A stretch of DNA of 64,000 nt from CAVVJA01 sp963779485 (GCA_963779485.1 CAVZYJ010000004.1:124001-188000), one strand, 5' to 3'. Positions 16,467-26,155 are shown, counted from the stretch's first letter. A program made the numbers and translations. Notes: a model not told the origin generated them from the letters alone.

Positions 16467-17438
16467 TCAGTACCAGGACGGGCCGTGATCGCGATACGGC
16501 TCCTCGAGTGCGGCAGCCTCGTCGTCGGTCAGGTGGAGTTCGAGCGCGGCGGCGGCTTCGGGCAGGTGGTGGGGTTTGGTCGCGCCGACTATGGGCGCGG
16601 ACACGGCGGGATTGCGCAATACCCAGGCGAGCGCGATCTGAGCCATGGTAACCCGGTGTACGTCGGCAAGTTTCTGAACCGCATTTACAACGGGCTCGTC
16701 CAACGGCGAGTCGAAGGCCTGCACGACATGGTCGACGGTGGAGCGGGTGGATTGCTCGCCCCACGGTCGGGCCAGGCGGCCCTTGCCCTGTGGGGAGTAG
16801 GGCACAAGGCCGACGCCGGTGTCGGCGCACATGGCCATCAGCTCGCGCTCGTCTTGGCGGCGCAGCAGGTTGTACTGGTTCTGCATGGACACGAAGCGAG
16901 TCCAGCCGCCCAGGTCGGCGGCATGTTGCAGCTTGGCGAACTGCCACGCGTACATCGACGACGCGCCGAGGTAGCGGACCTTTCCGGCTTTGACGACGTC
17001 GTGCAGAGCCTCCATAGTCTCCTCGACCGGGGTGTCGGGATCGAACCGGTGGATCTGGTACAGGTCGACGTAGTCGGTGCCGAGCCGGGTCAGGGAGGCG
17101 TCGATTTGTTCGAGGATGGCCTTGCGGGACAGGCCTGATCCGCCGGGGCCGTCGTGCATCTTGCCGTGCACCTTGGTGGCCAGCACGATGTCTTCGCGGT
17201 GTGAGTAACGCTCAATGGCACGACCGACGACTTCTTCGGAGGTTCCGGCTTGGTAGACGTTCGCGGTGTCCCAGAAGGTGATGCCCAGCTCGATCGCCTG
17301 CCGGAAGAACGGCTGGGCGTCATCGTCGGCCAGCGCCCACTCGTGGGCGCGTTCGGTGGTCGGATCGCCGTAGCTCATGCAGCCCAGTGCGAGGCGGCTG
17401 ATCTTCAGCCCGCTATCACCGAGACGAGTCTGCTCCAT
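16467..17438 (-). CDS. aldo/keto reductase
   Basis: A 323-residue NADPH-dependent oxidoreductase of the AKR superfamily, (beta/alpha)8 barrel. The catalytic tetrad is readable: Asp and Tyr in FWDTANVYQAGTSE (near 56-61), Lys in VLATKVHGKM (near 89) and His in YQIHRFD (near 130). The C-terminal cofactor segment is APIVGATKPHHL. The N-terminus (LGDSGLKISRLALGCMSYG) places it with the YajO/AKR11-12-like bacterial reductases, whose physiological aldehydes are mostly unknown. ATG 17438 has AGGAG eight bases upstream. Divergent from the DUF4386 gene. Confidence 0.92.
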   Translation of the reverse strand: MEQTRLGDSGLKISRLALGCMSYGDPTTERAHEWALADDDAQPFFRQAIELGITFWDTANVYQAGTSEEVVGRAIERYSHREDIVLATKVHGKMHDGPGGSGLSRKAILEQIDASLTRLGTDYVDLYQIHRFDPDTPVEETMEALHDVVKAGKVRYLGASSMYAWQFAKLQHAADLGGWTRFVSMQNQYNLLRRQDERELMAMCADTGVGLVPYSPQGKGRLARPWGEQSTRSTVDHVVQAFDSPLDEPVVNAVQKLADVHRVTMAQIALAWVLRNPAVSAPIVGATKPHHLPEAAAALELHLTDDEAAALEEPYRDHGPSWY

Positions 17439-17557
17439 ACTGTCAGTCTCCTACGTTGCTGTGCGCGCGGACATCAAGCAGGAGCGGACCTTCCAGTTCT
17501 GCGTTGCCGAGGCTAGCGTCACCTCTGTGATCCGTCCATACCGTCACGAAAGGGGTA

Positions 17558-18283
17558 ATGATGCATGCTCTTCAGAAGCCCGGACGTATCGCGGGGCTTT
17601 GGTTCATCGGCACCTTCGTCTTCTCGATTCCAGCTGTTTTTCTGTACGACCCCGTGCTGAATGACGCCAACTACATCTTCGGTGGGGGTCTCGACGCACG
17701 GATTTCTCTCGGCGCGTTGTTGGAGATCTTCTTGGCGATCTCCAACATTGCTACCGCCGTCGTCTTCTTTCCGGTGCTGAAGCGGGTGAACGAATCAGTG
17801 GCGCTGGGCTATGTCGCCTCGCGCATCGTGGAGTCGGCGATGATTGTCACGGGCCTCATTAGCCTGATGACCGTCGTGACCCTGCGGGACGACTTCGGCC
17901 GGGGCGCCGACTCAGCCTCGCTCAACGTCGCCGGGCACACGCTTGTCGCCTTCCACGACTGGACGTTCCTCCTTGGTCCGCAATTCTGTGCGGGCTTTGG
18001 GAACGGACTCCTCCTCGGCTACCTGATGTACAGATCCGGACTCGTGCCACGCCGGCTGGCGATGCTCGGACTGATTGGTGGGCCGCTGGCATTTATCGGC
18101 GGAGTGTTCGTTCTCTTCGGGGCGTTCGAGGACCCAAGCGGGGCCTTGTTCGCCTTCACAGCCATTGAGATCGTGTGGGAGGCCTCGCTCGCGATCTACC
18201 TCACCGTCAAGGGATACAGGCCGTCACCGCTCCTCGCTGAGGCAAGCCCCGCGGACTCCGGTTGGGCGCCGTCAAACACCTGA
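17558..18283 (+). CDS. DUF4386 family membrane protein
   Basis: A 241-residue polytopic membrane protein with about six hydrophobic helices. The N-terminus RIAGLWFIGTFVFSIPAVFLY and the conserved SRIVESAMIVTGLISL and NGLLLGYLMYRSGLVPRRLA segments match DUF4386. No function is known for the family. AAAGGGG lies just ahead of the ATG. The next gene is 357 bases away, so it is probably monocistronic. Confidence 0.8.
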   Translation: MMHALQKPGRIAGLWFIGTFVFSIPAVFLYDPVLNDANYIFGGGLDARISLGALLEIFLAISNIATAVVFFPVLKRVNESVALGYVASRIVESAMIVTGLISLMTVVTLRDDFGRGADSASLNVAGHTLVAFHDWTFLLGPQFCAGFGNGLLLGYLMYRSGLVPRRLAMLGLIGGPLAFIGGVFVLFGAFEDPSGALFAFTAIEIVWEASLAIYLTVKGYRPSPLLAEASPADSGWAPSNT

Positions 18284-18640
18284 CCCTGGGGGACGTGTGG
18301 TGGTGCCCGCTCGACTTCGGCCCCTTGGTGGCCACTCCACGCGATGCCTACCGTTGCGGACTGACAAGCATCAGCACGGCCACACACGCCACGAGACGCT
18401 CAGAGCTCAATGGGCGTGGCACTCCTCGGTGAACTCGTGTCGCGGCCCGCACGTCGGTGCCGGCCTACCGAACTGCGAAGGCCGAGTTCGCGGCGATGCG
18501 CACGATGGACGTCTGCTTACTCATCCGGACGGGGGGATGGCGAGAGGCCGGGTGGCGTGCTCCTCTGATACCGGCACCGGGGACGCGTCCGCGGTGCTTG
18601 ATGGCTAGCGGTGTGATGCCGCTGCGGTTCGGAGGGTGGC
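18284..18640. other. intergenic region, no gene supported
   Basis: About 357 bases before the second DUF2252 gene. Short ORFs on both strands have no ribosome-binding sites or family signatures. GGAGG at 18631-18635 serves the DUF2252 start. I see no repeat or RNA structure that I can name. Confidence 0.4.
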
Positions 18641-20086
18641 ATGACGGTGAAGGCTGAAGGTCGCACGGTACGGCGGTCTGGTGCGCGGGCGGGGACGGTG
18701 GAGCAGCTGACTCGTGCGGATCGGGTGGCGCGGGGCAAGGACGCGCGCGCGTCGGCGCCGCTTGCATCGCATGCGGAGTTCGTGCCGGGCGGGTCGCGGG
18801 ATCCGGTGGGGCTGCTGCTGGGGCAGGCGGCCTCGCGGGTGCCGGAGTTGGTGCCGATCCGGCATGGGCGGATGCTGGTGTCGCCGTTCACGTTCTATCG
18901 GGGGGCGGCGCTGCCGATGGCGGCCGATCTGGCTGGGACGCCGTCGTCGGGGCTGCAGGTGCAGTTGTGCGGGGACGCACACCTGTCGAATTTCGGGGCG
19001 TTCGCCTCGCCGGAGCGGAGCCTGGTCTTCGATGTCAACGACTTCGACGAAACGCTGCCGGGCCCGTTCGAGTGGGATGTGAAGCGGCTGGCGGCGAGTC
19101 TTTCGGTAGCCGGCCGGGACAACGGGTTCCCGGCCAAGGACCGCCGTGCGATCGTCCTCGCGGCGGCCGAGGGCTACCGCACCGCGATGCGCGGCTTCGC
19201 GCAGCAGTCGCTGATGGGGGTCTGGTACGCGTACCTGGACATCGAGCAGACCATGGACCAGTTCCGGACGCAGGTCAAGGCGAAACGGTTCAAGGCCGGG
19301 CAGAAGATGATGGCCAAGGCGCACACCCACGACAGCATGCAGGCCCTCGACAAGCTGACCACCGTGGTTGATGGGCGGCGGCAGATCATCGCCGACCCTC
19401 CGATGATCGTCCCGATCGAAGAGGTGTTCAGCGATGTGCAGGCCGACGCGCTGCAGGCGGAGTTGCGGGCCGTGCTGGGCAAATACCGGCGCACCCTGCA
19501 GTCCGACCGGCGGCAGCTGCTGGAACAGTTCGCGATGATGCAGGTGGCGCGCAAGGTCGTCGGGGTTGGCAGCGTCGGCACCCGCGCCTGGATCGTGCTC
19601 ATGGAAGCCGGGGACGGGATCGAACCGCTGTTCCTGCAGGCCAAGGAGGCCCAGCCGTCGGTCCTGGCCGAGTACTGCGGGCGCAGCCAGTACCGCAACG
19701 AAGGCGAGCGGGTCGTCGCCGGGCAGCATCTGATGCAGGCCCAAAGCGACATCTTCCTCGGCTGGACCCGCGCCACCGGCGCGGACGGGGTCGACCGCGA
19801 CTTCTATGTGCGCCAGCTGCGGGACTGGAAATTCTCCATGCCCATCGAACAAATGGTTCCGGCAGGAATGACCGTCTACGCCAGGGTATGCGGGTGGACC
19901 CTGGCCCGGGCCCACGCCCGCTCCGGTGACCGCGTCGCCCTGGCCGCCTACCTCGGCGGCTCCCCCAAATTCGACCAGGCGATCGCCGAGTTCGCCGAAA
20001 CCTACGCCGACCAGAACGAACGCGACTACGCCGCACTCCAAACCGCCGTCAAAGACGGCAAAGCCCAAGCCACTACCGAGATCTAG
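18641..20086 (+). CDS. DUF2252 family protein (copy 2)
   Basis: A 481-residue paralogue of the protein at 7849-9351, with the same landmarks: IRHGRMLVSPFTFYRG, CGDAHLSNFG, DVNDFDETLPGPFEWD, VGVGSVGTRAW, SDIFLGWTR and CGWTLARAHARSGD. It lacks the Lys/Ala-rich N-terminal tail of copy 1. Codon use is strongly G/C-ending through most of the gene. GGAGG lies five bases before ATG 18641. The kinase-like CGDAH and DFDE loops suggest a phosphotransferase-related fold, but no substrate is known. Confidence 0.88.
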   Translation: MTVKAEGRTVRRSGARAGTVEQLTRADRVARGKDARASAPLASHAEFVPGGSRDPVGLLLGQAASRVPELVPIRHGRMLVSPFTFYRGAALPMAADLAGTPSSGLQVQLCGDAHLSNFGAFASPERSLVFDVNDFDETLPGPFEWDVKRLAASLSVAGRDNGFPAKDRRAIVLAAAEGYRTAMRGFAQQSLMGVWYAYLDIEQTMDQFRTQVKAKRFKAGQKMMAKAHTHDSMQALDKLTTVVDGRRQIIADPPMIVPIEEVFSDVQADALQAELRAVLGKYRRTLQSDRRQLLEQFAMMQVARKVVGVGSVGTRAWIVLMEAGDGIEPLFLQAKEAQPSVLAEYCGRSQYRNEGERVVAGQHLMQAQSDIFLGWTRATGADGVDRDFYVRQLRDWKFSMPIEQMVPAGMTVYARVCGWTLARAHARSGDRVALAAYLGGSPKFDQAIAEFAETYADQNERDYAALQTAVKDGKAQATTEI

Positions 20087-20475
20087 GAACGGATACTCGC
20101 AGCCGCGCCGAGCCGGCGGGCTGCGCCTGGCCAACCAGTGAGACCACGAGAACAGGCGTCAGTCGGCCTCTGTATCGATTTGATCGGGCTGGTCTCAGTG
20201 GTTACCGCGGCATGTCGAGCGACGTGTAGGAGGCCTTGCTATGCCAGGTGACCCAGACCCACCGCTCAAACAGCTTGTGGTACGTGGCTGCTGCACACCG
20301 TGCTCACCGAGCGGCTCGGGATCGGCCTACCGCTGGTAGCGGTTGCGCTGTACTTCGGCATCGCTGTGTACCTGGTTGTGCCCTTCCCTTCCGCGAGGTA
20401 GACGGTTGCTGGTCAGGCGTTCATAGGCCATCGCCGATCAACGCTGACCCCGACGTGAGGGAAGGTTCGACAGAG
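20087..20475. other. intergenic region with a possible frame-broken membrane gene relic (20241-20401)
   Basis: A strong AGGAGG (20228-20233) lies seven bases before ATG 20241, which opens only a 32-codon ORF (MPGDPDPPLKQLVVRG...). Just after residue 15, another frame gives a hydrophobic sequence, LLHTVLTERLGIGLP followed by ALYFGIAVYLVVPF, ending at TAG 20399-20401. Joined by a frameshift these would make a ~53-residue single-helix protein. It may be the tail of a larger membrane gene. The rest of the region shows nothing I can support. Confidence 0.3.
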
Positions 20476-21891
20476 ATGGCTAACGCACCCGGGAGAAGCG
20501 CGAGTCCGAACGAGCGAGGCGCGCATACCGCGGCTGACGCCCGCGGGCGCCAGCCCGTGACCGCAGTGCAGCGCTGGCTGGCCCGGCTAGCGCTTCTGGC
20601 TGCGCTAGCGGCGATAGCGGTCCTCATCGTCGGCGGCACCAAGAGCGTCGGTGTCCTGATCTCCGGCGTGGTGGGCCTCTCCGTGACTTTCGCCGGGGCG
20701 TGGTGGTTCCTGAGTAACCGGGGTCTCATGCGATGGCTGGGCGCGGCGGTGGCCATCGCCGCACCGGTGTTCGTCATCGTGCTCTACCTCTCGCGGCAGT
20801 TGCTGTGGGCGGTCGTGCTCGTCGTTGTGCTGCTCGCGGTTTCGGTTGCCGCCGGGCGAGCCGCGATCATGCGTGCCCGCCCTCCCGCGGCCATGCCAGA
20901 GCGATCAACGCCCCCACCGCGTCGTCCTTTCGTGATCATGAATCCCCGCTCCGGCGGCGGGAAGGTCGGCAATTTCGGTCTGGACACCAAGGCGGCCGAG
21001 CTTGGCGCTCAGGTGTCGTTGATCCAAGGCCCGGGCATCGTCGACGTCGCCGGGCTGGCTCGCCGTGCGGTGGCCGACGGGGCCGACCTACTCGGTGTCG
21101 CCGGGGGTGACGGAACGCAGGCACTCGTTGCCGGCATCGCGGCGGAGCACGATCTGCCATTTCTTGTCATCTCTGCAGGCACCCGTAACCACTTCGCGAT
21201 GGACCTCGGCTTGGACCGCGAACGGCCCGACGCAGGACTCGACGCATTGACCGACGGCGTCGAGCTGCGCTTGGACCTCGGCCTGGTCGGCGGGCGAACC
21301 TTCGTGAACACCGCATCATTCGGCGCCTACGCCGAGATTGTGCAGAGCCCGGCCTATCGCGACGACAAGCGTGGCACGATCCTGCAGATGCTGCCCGAGC
21401 TCCTCACCGGACAACGCGGGCCGCGACTCGTCGTGCGAATCGACAACGGCGTGACGATCGAGGCACCGCAGGCGCTGCTGATCAGTAACAACCCCTACGA
21501 ATCGGGGGATCTGGCCGGACTGGACCGCCGAGCCCGCTTGGACACCGGAGCGCTCGGCGTCATCGCGGTCACGGTCGACAACACGGCGCAGGCCATGGAG
21601 CTAGTGCGCGGCCGCCGGGCACGCGGCGTCCGACGGTTCGTAGCGTACGAGGTCGTCATCGACGCCGACATCGACGAGATCCCGGTCGGCGTCGACGGCG
21701 AGGCGGTGAAGATGCCGACGCCGGTGCGCTGCACGATCCAGCCACTCGCCCTTCGGGTGCGCGTTCCGCGAGAGCGACCGGGCGTGCCCAGGCCCACCCC
21801 CCAGATCGACCGCACCCTGCTGCTGCGCCAGGCACTGAGCCTGCCCCACGCGGGCGAACAGTCGAATGGTCAGCGTCCGCGACCGAAGTGA
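20476..21891 (+). CDS. diacylglycerol kinase family (lipid kinase-like) membrane protein
   Basis: A 471-residue protein with about four N-terminal hydrophobic helices (~45-135), then a DAGK catalytic domain. Signatures are FVIMNPRSGGGKVG (~155), the nucleotide loop GVAGGDGTQA (~213) and ISAGTRNHFAMDLGL. The C-terminal part keeps the second-domain pattern VGVDGEAVKMPTP. Family members phosphorylate diacylglycerol, sphingosine or related lipids using ATP. Fusion to a multi-helix N-terminal domain is unusual for the soluble YegS/DgkB group. ATG 20476 is the first good start; the reading frame stays open further upstream but with no start signal. Confidence 0.82.
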   Translation: MANAPGRSASPNERGAHTAADARGRQPVTAVQRWLARLALLAALAAIAVLIVGGTKSVGVLISGVVGLSVTFAGAWWFLSNRGLMRWLGAAVAIAAPVFVIVLYLSRQLLWAVVLVVVLLAVSVAAGRAAIMRARPPAAMPERSTPPPRRPFVIMNPRSGGGKVGNFGLDTKAAELGAQVSLIQGPGIVDVAGLARRAVADGADLLGVAGGDGTQALVAGIAAEHDLPFLVISAGTRNHFAMDLGLDRERPDAGLDALTDGVELRLDLGLVGGRTFVNTASFGAYAEIVQSPAYRDDKRGTILQMLPELLTGQRGPRLVVRIDNGVTIEAPQALLISNNPYESGDLAGLDRRARLDTGALGVIAVTVDNTAQAMELVRGRRARGVRRFVAYEVVIDADIDEIPVGVDGEAVKMPTPVRCTIQPLALRVRVPRERPGVPRPTPQIDRTLLLRQALSLPHAGEQSNGQRPRPK

Positions 21892-21952
21892 TCGAGTGCG
21901 TGAGTGGTCAGCTGTGCGGCGGGTGCCGGCCTGAACGGGGGTCAAATTAGGG

Positions 21953-21974
21953 TCGAAGGAATCTCGATCTTCGA
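21953..21974 (-). terminator. possible hairpin downstream of tRNA-Pro
   Basis: TCGAAG (21953-21958) and CTTCGA (21969-21974) form a 6-bp stem with a 10-base loop, about 40 bases past the tRNA 3' end on the tRNA strand. There is no U-run, so its role in termination is uncertain. Confidence 0.3.
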
Positions 21975-22012
21975 TTTGCCTACTCCGCGATCCCCAGAAC
22001 ACAAGCCCTACA

Positions 22013-22089
<77 letters not shown>

Positions 22090-22148
22090 GCTCTGGATGG
22101 TGCCCAGAGCAACCGCGCCAGCATAGCAACGGCGGCGGGGCGACGGGA

Positions 22149-23033
22149 TCAGCGAGCGACGAGGGTGAGCAGCGATGCCTCAGGGCGGCAGGCGAACCGG
22201 ACGGGGGTGTACGGACCGGTGCCGAGACCGGCGCTCACGTGGAACCACATCTGGTCGTCCCACCGATGCAGCCAGCGGGCCCGATGCACGTCGATGCCAC
22301 AGTTGGTGACGATCGCGGGACCGAACGGGACCCGGACCTGCCCACCGTGGGTATGTCCGGCGAGCACCAGGTCGTAGCCGTCGCGCGCGAACGAGCGCAG
22401 TAGCGCCGGTTCTGGGGAGTGGGTCACGCCCATCCGAACGGCGGCGGCCGGCTCGGCCGGTCCGGCGATCAGCGCATAGCGAGCCCGTTTGAGGTGCGAG
22501 TCATCCGTGCCTGCGAGCGCGACCTCGACGTCAGCTGCCTTGACCACCGCGCGGACATGGGTGAGGTCGAGCCAGCCCGACGCCTCCATGGCGGCGGCAA
22601 GCTCGGGCCACGGCAAGCGCGGACCACGAACGCGTTCGTCCCGCCGGACGAAGTACCGCACCGGGTTCTTCAGCTGCGGGACGTAGTAGTCGTTGTTGCC
22701 GGGAACGAACACTCCCGGAAACTCGAACAGCGGTTCCAACGATCGCATGATGGCCGGGATCGCCCGCGCGTGCGAGATCGTATCGCCGGTGTTGACGACG
22801 AGATCGGGGCGCAACCGGGCCAGGTCGCGAATGAATTCCTGCTTGCGGCGCTGGTTGGGCGTGATGTGCAGATCGGAGACATGCAGGATGCGCAGCGGGG
22901 CCGAACCCGGCGCGAGCACGGGCACGTCGAACTGGCGCACCGTGAAGGCGTTGCGCTCGACGAGCGTGCCGTACGCCAGCGTTGCGGCGCCTAGGCCGAC
23001 AACGCCAGCGGCGGCGCGGAGCGTACGGGACAT
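22149..23033 (-). CDS. metallophosphoesterase (calcineurin-like)
   Basis: A 294-residue binuclear-metal phosphoesterase. Family motifs appear in order: ILHVSDLHITPN (metal ligands D and H), VVNTGD, PGNNDYY (catalytic Asn-Asp) and LAGHTHGGQVRVPF. A hydrophobic N-terminal segment suggests membrane anchoring or export. It corresponds to Rv3683 of the mycobacterial block and to YkuE-type phosphodiesterases; the substrate is unknown. It diverges from the GatB/YqeY gene with about 50 bases between. Confidence 0.92.
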   Translation of the reverse strand: MSRTLRAAAGVVGLGAATLAYGTLVERNAFTVRQFDVPVLAPGSAPLRILHVSDLHITPNQRRKQEFIRDLARLRPDLVVNTGDTISHARAIPAIMRSLEPLFEFPGVFVPGNNDYYVPQLKNPVRYFVRRDERVRGPRLPWPELAAAMEASGWLDLTHVRAVVKAADVEVALAGTDDSHLKRARYALIAGPAEPAAAVRMGVTHSPEPALLRSFARDGYDLVLAGHTHGGQVRVPFGPAIVTNCGIDVHRARWLHRWDDQMWFHVSAGLGTGPYTPVRFACRPEASLLTLVAR

Positions 23034-23086
23034 GGCCCCGAGCCTACGGGCCCGGCGCGCTGCCCGGCCGCCGCTACCGTGACGCC

Positions 23087-23575
23087 ATGCCTGAGCTGAA
23101 GGCCCGCCTGCAGTCCGACCTCAACCAAGCCATGAAGTCACGGGACGAGCTACGCACCGCGACGATTCGCATGACGTTGGCGGCGATCACCCGAGAGGAA
23201 GTCGCCGGCGCACAAGCTCGCGAGCTGTCCGACGACGAGGTGCAGCGGGTCATCACCAGGGAGGCGAAGAAACGCCGGGAGGCAGCCGACGCATTCGAGC
23301 AGGGCGGCCGCACCGAGCTCGCCGAGCGCGAGCGAGCCGAGGGCACCGTGTTGGAGGACTACCTGCCGAGGCAGCTGGACGAGGGCGAACTGGACACGCT
23401 GGTTCGAGCCGCCGTTGCCGAGGCCGGCGCAACCGAGCCTCGGCAGCTCGGTGCGGTCATGAAGCTGCTGCAACCACGAATCGCTGGTCGAGCCGACGGG
23501 CGGCGGGTCAGCGACACGGTCCGCCGCCAGCTGTCGAGCTCCGGAGGCGATGCGGCCCGCGCCCGTGATCCGTGA
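23087..23575 (+). CDS. GatB/YqeY domain-containing protein
   Basis: A 162-residue stand-alone YqeY protein, related to the tail domain of the GatB amidotransferase subunit. The family pattern is clear: LKARLQSDLNQAMKSRD, RMTLAAITREE, the charged helix ITREAKKRREAADAFEQGGR, and LEDYLPRQLDEGEL. The helical tail domain binds tRNA in GatB; the free protein has no firmly assigned role. ATG 23087 is the first start after the short divergent promoter region. It ends 12 bases before a copy of the dispersed palindromic repeat and converges on the penicillin-binding protein gene. Confidence 0.9.
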   Translation: MPELKARLQSDLNQAMKSRDELRTATIRMTLAAITREEVAGAQARELSDDEVQRVITREAKKRREAADAFEQGGRTELAERERAEGTVLEDYLPRQLDEGELDTLVRAAVAEAGATEPRQLGAVMKLLQPRIAGRADGRRVSDTVRRQLSSSGGDAARARDP

Positions 23576-23587
23576 CACAACCTCGGT

Positions 23588-23636
23588 CGTGATCTTGGAC
23601 TTGTCGTCGCTATGGAGCAGTAAGTCCGAGATCACG
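23588..23636. repeat. dispersed palindromic element, copy A
   Basis: Arms CGTGATCTTGGACTT (23588-23602) and AAGTCCGAGATCACG (23622-23636) are complementary at 14 of 15 positions around a 19-base spacer beginning GTCGTCGCT. It lies between two convergent stop codons (23575 and 23669). Related copies are at 35526, 37097, 55207 and 60826. The fold would form on either strand, so a bidirectional terminator is one possible role. Confidence 0.85.
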
Positions 23637-23668
23637 AGGCAGCGGATGTCGGCTCTGGAGCCAGAGCC

Positions 23669-26108
23669 TTATCCGCGGGGTGGCCGAGTCCTCCTCGGAG
23701 GGGTCGGCCGGCCTGGAATGCTCGGCGGGGCGATGGTCGGTCCGGGCGCGGGCTGGCTGCTATTCCCCCGGCGGGGCGTGGGCTTCGGTGGAGGTGGAGG
23801 AGGCGGCGCGTAGGGCTGCTGACCGTTGCTCATGCAGACCGTGATCGTCGTGCCCGGGACGGCAACCTTCGGCGAGAAGTACGCCACCGTGTCGTAGGGA
23901 GCCGAGGAACCGCAGCGCACGCCCTGATAGATCTGCCCGAGGTTGGCGACCTTGAAGCCCTGCGCGGTCAGCGCGGCAGTGGCCTGGTCGAGCGGCAGGT
24001 TCGTCACCGGAGTCACCCGGATGGAGCCGGGCACGTCATTCACGCCGGGCCACGCCCACCGCTGGCTGAGCAGCGTCGACTGGACAGCGTCCAACCAGAG
24101 CGCTGCCGCATTGACGCCCTCGGCCTGGCCGTCAGCCGCGCCCGGTACCCCCTTCAGCGATCCGCTCGGGCTCTGCGGGTTGTAGACCGCCATGGCGCCG
24201 GCCAGGTTCGGGGTCACGCCCGCGTACCAGATCGCGGCGTTGTCCGTGGCCGTCGTCGCGGCGTTCTGGGTACCGGTCTTACCGGCCACGGGGCTGCCGC
24301 CGGCGGCGGCGTAGGCCTGATAGGCCGGCGCCGCCGTGCCCGGAGCCGAGGAGTCACCGATCAGCACGTTCGCGGCCGCACGAGCCACCTGGGGCGCCAT
24401 CTGGGCCGAGCAGGGCTTGCGCGGGACGGGCAACGGCCGACCGGTCACGTCCTTGATCGACAGCACCGGGGCGGGCGGGCAGAACACGCCGTCGTTCCCG
24501 ATCGTTGCGTACGCTCCGGCCAGCTGCAGCGGGCTGGTCGCATACGTCCCGATGGTGAAGCCGAACTGGCGTTGGGTGATGATGCGACGGGCCAGTGTCT
24601 GGCTGGGGTCGTTGCCCACTTGCTGGTTCAGGGTTGTCATCCCGAGGCTCTGCGCCGTGCCCACGATGGGCGAGAGGTCACAGCCCTGGAACAGCTTCTC
24701 CTCGAGAGCGATGAAGAACGTGTTGCTCGACCGGACGGTGGCGTCGCGGAGGTTGTCGACGGTCGGGATGCTGGAGTTGTCGTTCTGGATCGGTGCGGCG
24801 GCGCCGCATCCGGTAGCTAGGTAGGGGTTGGCGGTCTGCAGGATGAACGAGTCGGGATCGACACCGGCCTTCAGCGCCGCGACCAGGCTGAACAGCTTGT
24901 AGGTCGACGCCGCGTTGGCGCTCGCGTCGGTGAACAGGTTAGCGGCGGAGTGCTTGCCGTCGGGCGTGGGCCCGTAGAGCTTGTTGGTGACCATCGCGAG
25001 CACGTCACCGGTCTTCGGGTCGACCTCGGGCGAGATCGCGGTCGCGGGCGAGCTCGCCGGCATCGCCGCCGACAGCCCGGCCTGGGCATTGTTCTGCAGG
25101 CCCGGGTCCAGGGTGGTCACGATCCGCAGGCCGCCGGTGTTCAGCTCGGTGTCCGAGAGTCCACCCGTCGAGGTCAGCCAGTTCGTCACGTACTGGCAGA
25201 AGAAGCCCACATTCTTGATCGCCGGGTTGGCGTTGAAGCAGCCCCGTCGCACCGGCGGCGCTGTCTCCGTGGCGAGCTTCACCGGCGTGGCCTTGTACAC
25301 GGCGGCCTGGGCGGCGGAGATGTCGCCGACCTCGACCATGTTCTGGATGACCTCGTTTCGGCGCTGGCGAGCCGCGGTCGGGTTCTGGAACGCGTCGTAC
25401 TGCGCGGGTGCGCGGACCGCACCCACGAGCAGCGCCGCCTCGGGCAACGTCAGCTGGCTGACCGGCTTGTTGAAGAACGTCTGGGCCGCCGTCTGGATGC
25501 TGTAGGAGTTCTCGCCGAAGAACGCGATGTTCAGGTAGTTCTGCAGGATCTGGGCCTTGGACTCCCGACGCTCGATGTCCATGGCGCACTTGGCGTCTTC
25601 GATCTTGCGGTTGAGGTTCTGGTCGATCGCCGCTTGCTTCTCGGCGTCCGTCTTCGCCTGGTAGTAGCGAACCTGCTTGACGTACTGCATCGTCAGGGTC
25701 GAACCGCCCTGAGTGTTGCCGCTCCCGGTCGATGAACGCGGAACGCAGCAGCCCCCGCATGTCGACGCCGTGGTGGGAGTAGAACCGGCGATCCTCGGTC
25801 GCGATCAGCGCCTGCTGCAGGTAGGTCGGCACGTCACTGAGCGGGACGGGCTGCCGGTCCTCTTGGAAGAGCTCGGCGATCACCGTCTTGCCGTCGCGCG
25901 CGTAGAGGATCGTCTTCTGCGGCGGTGGCGTCTCGACGAGGTTGCAGGGCTGGTCGAGGAACTTGCTGGCTTCGTGGTTGGCCGCGAGGCCCAGGCCGCC
26001 GACGTACGGAAGCAGGACACCGGCGGCCAGCACGCCCAGCAGGGCGACGATGCCGGTCAGCTTCGCAATCGTGAGGGCGGGATCGGGACGAGCGGGGGAG
26101 CTGGCCAC
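23669..26108 (-). pseudogene. ponA2: bifunctional penicillin-binding protein (PonA2-type), frame broken by +1 (probable sequence error)
   Basis: A class A peptidoglycan synthase of ~812 residues once one base is removed near 25720-25727. The N-terminal half has a membrane helix and glycosyltransferase-51 motifs (ATEDRRFYSHHGVD, then GGSTLTMQYVKQ across the lesion). The transpeptidase has ASTYK (Ser nucleophile), RSSNTF and the KTGT box, followed by one PASTA domain and a Pro-rich tail. It matches Rv3682 in length and position. The frame changes inside the conserved GT51 region with no residues missing, so I suspect an inserted base. The WhiB regulator usually found next door is absent. Starts at GTG 26108. 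Confidence 0.87.
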
Positions 26109-26155
26109 GGGAAGTCAGAATACGGGAGGGACGTCAGTGGCCCGGTTTGGGTGTT

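Noticed and set aside
23588..23636. Repeat copies as spacers or repeats of a CRISPR array.
   Set aside because: Copies are solitary, far apart and palindromic; there is no regular spacing and no cas gene.
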